Part shown: positions 56,602-64,000 of the stretch, one piece after another
Layout: each line of letters opens with the position of its first letter
Position numbering within the stretch: position 1 is the stretch's first letter
Assembly: GCA_036852015.1 (NCBI GenBank)
Contig: JAANDG010000031.1
Location: 186,001 to 250,000 of the forward strand
Length of the DNA stretch: 64,000 bases
Direction of reading: 5' to 3'
DNA from: Pelodera strongyloides
Lineage: Eukaryota; Nematoda; Chromadorea; Rhabditida; Rhabditidae
Made by a program: the position numbers and the translations under genes
Notes under the pieces: model-generated
The model's database searches: none
What the model was told of the DNA's origin: nothing
What the model saw: only the letters and a program-made list of their open reading frames with translations

Positions 56602-58107
56602 GGCTGGAAATTATTTTGGGTTTAAAGCGAAATACTGACCCGTTTTTGAAACGCATCGGACACCTGCTCTATTATGCAGCATATGCAAATGAGCAACAAT
56701 TAGAATAAAAACCAGACCCCAATATTAGACCCAACCTTGCATAAATGCATAGGGAATGCTCGAGATGTACAGAAAAGGAACTTTATAAAACGTATATAAT
56801 ATTTTAGACTTCGTGAAAAGAATGTTTGAAAACGTGCAGCCAAGGCGAGTCGCTCATGACCTCTGAGTCACATTCGGAGGTTTTGTCGTGAAAATTGGTC
56901 TCAAGTCTAACAGCAAAATCAACATAGGAACCCACGGAGGCTGGGGCTCACGGGAAGTATGACCACATATTGAAAGACAACCAACAAATAGTTATATGAA
57001 TAATGTATAACGAAGCAGCTCAAATAGAGAAAACCTTATTGCATAAAAGAGTAACTGTAAAGCGAGTTGAGTCGTTAAAATAAATTGTTCCGCCGGCTTA
57101 TAAAAAGGGTGTCCAGCTCAATCGAAGCTCATTATGGAAAAGAACTTATTTCTGATTGTCTTCAGTCACAAGATTTTCATCTAGTTTTAGAGCTTCATAA
57201 GTATGGAAAGACGCCTCAGGCCTAGGCGGGGCCTTCTGGTAAATAATTAAAAATACACGAAAATAGCGACCGAAAATCAATTAGTTGCTGATTTGAGTGA
57301 CCTTGTCGAGTACTAAACAAATAAAAAGAAACATGATAATACGATTTGTGATAACATGATAAGAGGTGTAGAGAAAAGAAGGAATGGAGAAAGAGAGATA
57401 TAAAGAGAGAGAGAGAGAGAGGGGGAGAGAGAGATACGGAGAGAGAATCAAAGGGCAAAAAAAGAGAGACGAAGCGAAATTGAGGACGAGAGATAGATAT
57501 AGGTGTACTCTTTACACGAGTGTAAAGAACAACGGTTATCCAACTGGTTTTCGAGTTCAGCTCTAATTTTAACTACAATTTTTACAGCACATAAACTTTT
57601 GTGTGGTTCCACTAGGACTCATTAACTTTTTCAGCGCTGGCACGCCCATGCAATTCAAACGATTGTAATTTAATGCCTAACAACCGCAAATAACTAAAGT
57701 ATTCTCTTGAGTAATTCTTTGATGCAAAAAAATGATCCTATAACGAGAAACTTGGCGTGCAAGCGGTTGCACGCAGTACCCACGCCATTAAGTCTCGGGC
57801 TTTTGGCGTGCGCGCGGCGTGGTATCTGCTGCCAAGTTGCACGCCGTACCATTTCGCGTGCATTTTACCACGCCACTACGTTGCCAACTGTACGCTGCTC
57901 GCCGTTGTCACGTGGCTTGCATGCCAAGTTCCGTCATTGGATGCCAGTACCTTGACACCCACATCCTTATGCCAACCTGTTATCCACTCGGCCGTCAAGC
58001 CGTATTGTGATGCTCTGGCACTCAGGTAGTGAGCACGTTTGAGAACACTTTGGAGTCGGAGCCTCATGACTCCTTTCAAAAGGGATCAGTTATTTTCGTC
58101 GAATGCT

Positions 58108-58238
58108 GAGGCCATATTCACCACTGAATTCCCCGTGGGGAATTCCCCGTCTTTTTATCTGCGTGTCTCAGATTAGAATGAAATTTTCTGTCCCCAGGGA
58201 GTATTTCCCCGAGGGAATCGGAGTGCTGAATATGGCCT
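58108..58238. mobile_element. GAGGCCATATTCACCAC-type element, copy 2
   Basis: A 131-bp element, opening GAGGCCATATTCACCACTG and closing GAGTGCTGAATATGGCCTT. It is the closest relative of the element at 37982. Confidence 0.75.
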
Positions 58239-58278
58239 TTGAACAGCGCCACGCACACTTGGAAAGTGGAAACCCGGT

Positions 58279-58328
58279 TATGGCCCCGATCACGGCCCGA
58301 TTTTTCGAGGGTCTTAATCGGGGCCATA
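58279..58328. repeat. 12-bp perfect hairpin
   Basis: TATGGCCCCGAT and its exact mirror ATCGGGGCCATA are separated by 26 bases, just beyond the preceding element. It could be a small palindromic element or its remnant. Confidence 0.6.
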
Positions 58329-59088
58329 TCCGGGGGTTTGGATTCTACTGTATCCAAAAATTAAGTCACGTTATCGATCCACAACCATCTACAGATAAAG
58401 TAATCAATCATATATTAAAATATAACTATTTTAGAGCTCCACATCCAATCCAAACAATCATAAAATAAATAATTTAATAAAATATCTTTATTAAATACTG
58501 ACGCTGACGGAAAACACATGTTTATCTTGGGCAAGTATCTATTCAGGCGAAATTTTCGGGGCAAATTCGGGTGGAAAACATTTTTTGGAGAGTTCCGAGA
58601 TTACTGTATGTGTTGCTCTTATACAAAAGACGTTCACTCAACTAAAAAGACTGGACTACAAAGTACAAAAAGGTTGGACTACAAAGTACAGAACGGTACA
58701 CTACGGTTGGAAAACGTAGTACTTTATACGTAGAAACAAGATGGGAAATCGCGAATCTACTAGAAAAGTAGGGAACCAAACTAGTGAAACAACTATATTG
58801 GGTAGTCTAGAGATGCGCGTGCGAGACGGTAAACTTCAAGCTACAAAATCATGTAGTTCGAGATTTTACCATTACACCACTCGTCCTGCTAGAAACCCTA
58901 CAAAACTACAAAACTACAAGGAGGTAAACACAAACGGAGAGAGAGGTAGAGAAAGAGAAGAAAAGTAGATAGTGGAATAAGACGGAGAAACACTGAGAGA
59001 GTTAGAGAGTTACGGAGAGAGAGGGTGCGTGGGGAGGGCGGAGACTGGAGCGAGAATACTACAGTTCATGAAAACATTCCATTGAAAT

Positions 59089-61300
59089 CTACTGCATTTT
59101 ATTCTTGACAACTTCAAAGGTCTCCAGACCAAGGATAACGGCGGCGGCAGCGAGTTGTGTGTACGTGGCCAGTCTAAAGACAAATAATTTATTACCATTA
59201 ATATTTTATGGGGTTTGCAAGAATATGTCAAAAACCGCGAGTTTTCCTTGCAAGAATCATTTCGCAAAATCGTGTGAATTTTGAATACGCCTTTCAAATT
59301 TATCCGCATAGAAAATCCGCCATGTTATAGCAAGCCGCAAGCGAGTAGAGATACTGTGTTATAGCACTTTTGAAATTTAATTTTCAAAAAATGGTCCCGT
59401 GGCTACCGGTCGTGGTCTCGTGGCCATCGGTCGTAAAAACTGTCTGTAGATATTCTCGTGTAGTGCCAAGTTACGGTAAATTTTTCGATACTGGCAAGGA
59501 AAATCGCCCAAACTTGCAAACCCCATTATTCATTGCTTGAGATAAACAGTGCAGACATATGAATGGCTTTCTCAATTATTTTAAGAAAATAATATGAAAA
59601 ACTCCTTTACTCCTATGACTCAACATGTGGTAGCGCGACAGGGGCCTTTGGTAAAAGCCTAGGACCTAGGACCAACATGGACCAAGACCAAATCAGGGGC
59701 CAGAGCCCACGACAGGCCCGGTACTATTAAAAAAAAAGCCTAGGAGCAGCATGGACCAAGGCCAAATCAGGGGTAGAGGTCACGACAGGCTCGGTACTAT
59801 TGAAAAACATAGGTCCTGCACTTGATTAGGTCATGAGCATGGGGCCGACAAGGACCTAGGCCCTGTAAAAACCAAAAACCTGCTAATGGAAAATAAACGT
59901 ACGCAAAGAACAAATGGAAGATGGCCGAGTGTACGGTGGGCACGCAATAGTGCACAAAAAGACCGAGGAGCAGGGCAGTGGCGACAGCTGCAAGAAAATA
60001 TACTTGTTTTTTTTTTAATTCTACTTTCGATATTTCAATCATAACTAAATTGCCAAAATTCTACAAGTCGTCAAAGTTTTTTTTTTAAAGTTTTCAGGTA
60101 AGACATGGACATGGAAAAAAAACCAAGCGCGGTACACTACTGCCTGTAAAAGAAACTGTCAGCTAAAGCGCTAAATGTAGTCACATATACGATCCCACTA
60201 TGGTGCATAATGGCCTAATGGCCCAGTTACGGCGCTCAAACGCGCCAACTATATAAACATATCTAAAAAATTCCAACAAAAAAACTACCGTAACCTACCA
60301 AGGAAATACTGTACTCTCAGTGTATTATTGGTGTTCGGCGCGATCAGCTGTCTCAGGTCATAGCGGCCATCGATGTTATTGTACCTTAATTAGGGAACTG
60401 TGAAGTTACCGCAGCGTTGCCGCATACTATGCAGGCTAGTGTAAAATTTTACCCGAAAATCCACTCGCTCTCCAATCCCTTTAAAGCGGCATAACATCCG
60501 ATTTTGATCCGTAAGTTGAATAACTGCAGTTACCCAACATGTTTCAGAATCCTGCTGTTATACCGCTTTAAATTTCCCAACTTTCACCACAAGCAAGTTC
60601 CACACTAGGACACGCTGCTCTATACAGTAAACGAAGTAAGATATACAGTAAAATTAGCATATTCAAACTATTGGAATGACAAATTAGCATAATTACCATC
60701 TTCTGAAGACGTGGAAGAAATTGAATCCAATTAGGACGAGAAAGAGGAATACAGCAGTGCCGATGCGGTCCGCGTCACCGTAGAGACACAGCAACTGAAA
60801 GCGATGCGGGAGTTATAGTTATATTGAAACAGTTGGCGGCGTCACCTTCGCGCACCACCGTTTTGATGCCGCCGTGCGCATCCTACCAGTTGTTCATTAT
60901 CGGGCCATCCATAAGCCACTTAGAACCTAGTATGCTACGAAAACGATGTTGCGCTACGCATCCGCATTGAGGATGAGCTGCCGTCAGCAGCGTATCGGCT
61001 CATGCCGCTCTTCAAAGATTAATTGTCTCAGTGTTCCGCTCGACTGCTAGCCCCAGCAACGAGTTTTTGCAAATGGTACCGTCGCACACCATAAGTCGAG
61101 TCGCACATTCTCATGGTGCCACTGCGCACCATGACGCCGCACGCAAGCAATTTTTCGGCGTGCGTGCCCAAAGAAGAATCAAAGAAGAAGAAGAATTATT
61201 TCTGAAAAAAATAAGCAACTCCAACCTGCATTCCAAAAGCGACCAACTCCGCCAGTCTCGCCGTGCTCACCACTCGGGGAAAGTCGTACGGTTGATCCAT
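59089..61300 (-). CDS. Small multi-pass membrane protein, family not recognised
   Basis: The exons are 61226-61300, 60697-60794, 60299-60384 and about 59899-59987, and then a likely last exon 59089-59173. The first four join in phase: a start MDQPYDFPRVVSTA, a hydrophobic stretch ending FNFFHVFRRW, a hydrophilic loop YNNIDGRYDLRQLIAPNTNN, and a second long hydrophobic region from AVATALLLGLFVHY. The last exon carries another hydrophobic helix (QLAAAAVILGLETFEVV) and ends KNKMQ. It needs phase 2 entry, whereas exon 4 ends in phase 0 (TAC/GTTTAT) or, with a later donor, phase 1. A small exon is therefore missing or one border is wrong. A TTCAG acceptor touches the ATG. About 150-170 aa with three or four membrane segments. 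I do not recognise the family. Confidence 0.55.
59210..59524. mobile_element. GGGGTTT...AAACCCC element, copy 2
   Basis: A 315-bp element with ends GGGGTTTGCAAG and CTTGCAAACCCC. It shares TATTCTCGTGTAGTGCCAAG and ACGGTAAATTTTTCGATACT segments with the copy at 39310. It lies 36 bases from the acceptor of the last exon of the membrane-protein gene. Confidence 0.78.
59645..59815. repeat. Tandem duplication, ~85-bp unit
   Basis: Two diverged copies of a block with AGCCTAGGA, ATGGACCAAG, CCAAATCAGGGG and CGACAGGC(C/T)CGGTACTATT. Confidence 0.8.
60481..60571. mobile_element. Short TTAA MITE in membrane-protein intron
   Basis: A 91-bp element with ends TTAAAGCGGCATAACATCCG and CTGCTGTTATACCGCTTTAA. 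Confidence 0.8.
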
Positions 61301-62334
61301 CTGAACAATACAGCAAGATGGGATTGAAAAGTACCGTAATCCATATTCGGAATACAGTAATCTATATCTGACAATGGGCGCATTTGAGTTTAGCAAAAAT
61401 GCGGAAATCTCTTCAAGTTGATTGTTAGCGTGATGTGAAACATCGTGATGATCGAGAGACACAGGCACTTCTAAATATTCCCTGTCTGGACCCTCTTATT
61501 TTGTCGACATCTCTCGCCTATCAACTCGAACTGATTTTTTCGCGAAATTTCCGCATTTTGCCAAACCCGAATGCGCCCTTAGAACATTATAACACGTGGA
61601 CAAACATTAATTCATCGGAAATCGATGTCTGAGAATACAAAACGCAAGTTTGGAATACAGTAAGCTGAATTTGAATAAGTATGGATAACTCTGAAAAAGG
61701 ATAAACAAAGCTACCGATGTTTCCACAATACCCATTTTTGGCGCAGCTAGGGTGAACTGGCGAGCTCTCTAGGTAATGAACTACACACGACAAATGACAG
61801 ATGAAGCTCCTAATTAGCATAAGAAACGGTAACATTCTAATTGTTGTAAATAGACCCCTCTCTTTAGATTGTGTTTCTAATGGTTTGTGTTCACAATAAG
61901 AGAGTTACGACACGTTCTTTTCCAGATTGCTTTTGAAAATTAAAATTTCATTCGCATATGTTATATGCTAATTTTCGCGCCTGTGCATTTCGGCACAGAA
62001 TGGAACTCAATTTGCATATTAAATGTTGCCGTGAGAAATATGTTTAAAAAATAGGCAGTTTCAAATTAACAGGTTAATTGGTATTGAATGAGAAAAAGTA
62101 ACTTGTTGTTCAATAAAAAATAGCTAGATAGCCAGTTTCATGTCAATAGGCAGTAATAAAAAGTGCACGGAAAATAGTACAACAACCAAAACAACAAACA
62201 AAAACAGCAAAGTGGGCCGTTGCAAAATATTGCACTTTACTTTAGTGTGGAATCTAGTATTCTAGGTACTTGGTAACATGTAAATAAGAGGGAAGCACCA
62301 AAGACATATTGTTATTTATTTTACTTTATTTTAT

Positions 62335-62517
62335 TTAAAACGAAATACCGGCCGGTTTTTGCAACGCATCGTGGACAACTGAATTCTCACGTATCTATGC
62401 TAATTTGCTCGAATTTTACTCGATTTTTGATTCTTATTTAGTGTCATTTGCATAAGCTGCGTAAGAATGCTGGTGAACTCGATGTTTTTTCAAAAACCGG
62501 CCGGCATTTCGTTTTAA
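62335..62517. mobile_element. TTAA MITE, GGCCGG family
   Basis: A 183-bp element with ends TTAAAACGAAATACCGGCCG and CCGGCCGGCATTTCGTTTTAA-type inverted sequence. Both terminal GCG words have changed to ACG or CGT symmetrically. The core matches the copy at 49558. Confidence 0.85.
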
Positions 62518-62606
62518 GGATTTTATTTACTATTTTATATTATTATTATTATTTTATAGGATATTATTATTATTAAAATAAATAAATTTGGTATTGCTTA
62601 GCTCGC

Positions 62607-62607
<1 letters not shown>

Positions 62608-62657
<50 letters not shown>

Positions 62658-62715
62658 TCTGTATTTGTCTGTCTCTTCTCTCTGTCTCTCTCTCACTCTC
62701 TCTCGTCTCTGTTCC

Positions 62716-62772
<57 letters not shown>

Positions 62773-62801
62773 CCTCTCTCCCCTCCCCCTCTCTGTCTCT
62801 G

Positions 62802-62848
<47 letters not shown>

Positions 62849-62860
62849 GCACTCCTAGTC
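62608..62860. repeat. CT microsatellite, 250 bp
   Basis: (CT)n with TG interruptions. It produces long Ser/Leu frames on plus and Arg/Glu frames on minus, all artefacts. Confidence 0.95.
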
Positions 62861-63531
62861 GAATGTTAAAGGGAATATGTATGCCCTTTTTGAAGTTAAG
62901 CTGTATTAATAGAATGTGTGTTCCTCATTAAGGAAACAACAACAAAAATTGTTAAAAGTTTCCCATTTAAAAGAAAATGATTTTCAAAGTTCATCTTTTC
63001 CATAGTAAACGAGTTGCTTGACCCCCTGGCTTACACGGCAGTGCTGATGGAGCAAAAAATTTTGCATATGTGTGCATACATCGGCATATAGCATGCAACA
63101 GCGACATATTTGCATGCAAATGAGAATATTCGAATTTACATATTCAGTCGCCTACTTAAATTCATGTCTGGTGTGGAAACTCTAGTTTCGCAGTTGTTTT
63201 GCTCATTTTGAGTGCCTACATATTCCCTTTAAGCCAAATTTACGCAAAGAATAAGCAACATCCGATTTTTATAACCGACCCAATCATCGTATTTAAAAAC
63301 TAAAATTCAAGATATTCAATAAAAAATAAAACAATAAACAATCAAAAACAGGGAATGATGATAAAAGAAAGGATGAAATTTCATTTTCTGTTTTGTTATT
63401 TTCTCCTTTCACCTTTGGGATTCAAGGGAGGGGCAACGATGTAAACCTACGCTAACAATTGAGCAACGAGAGAGTGTGGTTATCGAAGAGGTTGCAAAGA
63501 TAGAGAACGATTAGAGATAATTGTAATTTAG

Positions 63532-63624
63532 AGACGATGAGAAGCAGAGGCCCTCTTTTAGTGATCATACTCCTCTGAGAGAGGAAGAGATGATAAAGAC
63601 CGGAAGGATACAGCTGTTGACGAG
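63532..63624 (+). CDS. Possible internal exon of a gene running off the window
   Basis: An open stretch lies between a GTAATTTAG acceptor and an ACGAG/GTAAGA donor. In the frame starting at the second base it reads DDEKQRPSFSDHTPLREEE and continues to the donor. There is no family match. It is followed by a CT-rich stretch (63656-63766) that could be intron. The only support is splice consensus and an open frame. Confidence 0.25.
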
Positions 63625-64000
63625 GTAAGAATCGGTTTTGAAATTTTCACTCTATTTATCTCTCTCCATCTCTCTCTCCATCTCTCTCTCTCTCCGATTC
63701 CTCTGGCACTCCCGCTCTCTGTTCTCTCGCTTTCTCTCTCTCCCCATCTCTCTCTCTCTCTCTCAGCACCATTCCTTTATTTTTTTGTTTCTATTTCCTT
63801 TAGTTGTTTCGGAAATGACTCAACTCCCAAATATGACCACATGGCCTTTTGCGTAGGAGATTTTGATACATTCCTATGCGATTCAGTTTTCATTTTGTCG
63901 ATTTGAAAGAGGTTCAAAACTAATTGTAAGAACGAAATCAACTTACACTATTATCAAGTATAAGCAGAGAAAGAGAGAGGCACACACACTAAGACTAGAA

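Larger units (their letters stand above)
56606..59088. other. Intergenic DNA upstream of the FMO gene
   Basis: No exon has family resemblance. The left half of a GGCCGG-family MITE starts at about 56622 (TTAAAGCGAAATACTGACCC). GA-rich tracts lie at about 57405-57450 and 58930-59030. A GC-rich patch at 57750-58020 has open frames in several registers that I cannot match to anything. Confidence 0.45.
61303..63531. other. Intergenic DNA, repeats only
   Basis: I find no convincing exon. It holds one MITE, a long CT microsatellite and AT-rich filler. Confidence 0.45.

Noticed and set aside
57707..58029. Overlapping ORFs in a GC-rich patch
   Set aside because: Three frames are open together, there is no splice structure, and I see no family resemblance. 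GC content alone explains it.

Overview
This window is nuclear DNA from a nematode, most likely a rhabditid. The genes are split by many introns with GT...TTTCAG or TTTTAG borders. Several start codons sit 0-8 bases after a splice acceptor, the pattern expected at a spliced-leader trans-splice site. Short blocks of the nematode telomere hexamer TTAGGC/CCTAAG occur inside the sequence. The Src-type kinase follows nematode SRC-1 over nearly its whole length. Nothing bacterial or viral is present.

Layout, left to right. (1) 629-2110, minus: ribosomal protein S26. (2) 5017-11204, minus: a DNAJA-type Hsp40 (dnj-12-like), 12 exons. (3) 11643-18712: a 7-kb satellite with two levels of organisation, ten copies of a ~270-bp B block between runs of a 129-bp A unit. 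(4) 18770-19455, minus: three exons of an ERGIC2-type cargo-receptor gene with a frameshift and no recognisable first or last exons. The satellite lies where its last exons should be. (5) 20458-32250: gene-poor DNA with MITEs, a 5'-truncated CR1-like retrotransposon and CT-rich repeats. (6) 32253-40269, plus: complete src-1, 14 exons, 522 aa. (7) 42320-52454, plus: about 24 exons encoding an RGG-tailed protein with the architecture of a RIG-I-like or Dicer-related helicase in which the catalytic motifs have been replaced. (8) 52799-56601, minus: a flavin monooxygenase, 11 exons, ending tail-to-tail with the helicase-like gene. (9) 59089-61300, minus: a small multi-pass membrane protein of unknown family. 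(10) 61303-64000: repeats and one possible exon of a further plus-strand gene.

The genes look like ordinary neighbours rather than an operon, since gaps between same-strand genes are over 2 kb. What ties the window together is its load of small palindromic elements. Most begin TTAAAGCG and end CGCTTTAA, so they imply a TTAA target. They fill introns and intergenic DNA in several sequence families, and one family forms almost perfect 170-bp hairpins in three places. The observation most worth following is the helicase-like gene. Its reading frame is kept across about 24 exons while Walker A, DECH, motif III, motif V and motif VI are all gone, which points to a pseudo-ATPase that may work in small-RNA or double-stranded-RNA pathways.

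Exon borders were placed by eye from reading frame, splice consensus and family resemblance. No alignment or RNA evidence was available.
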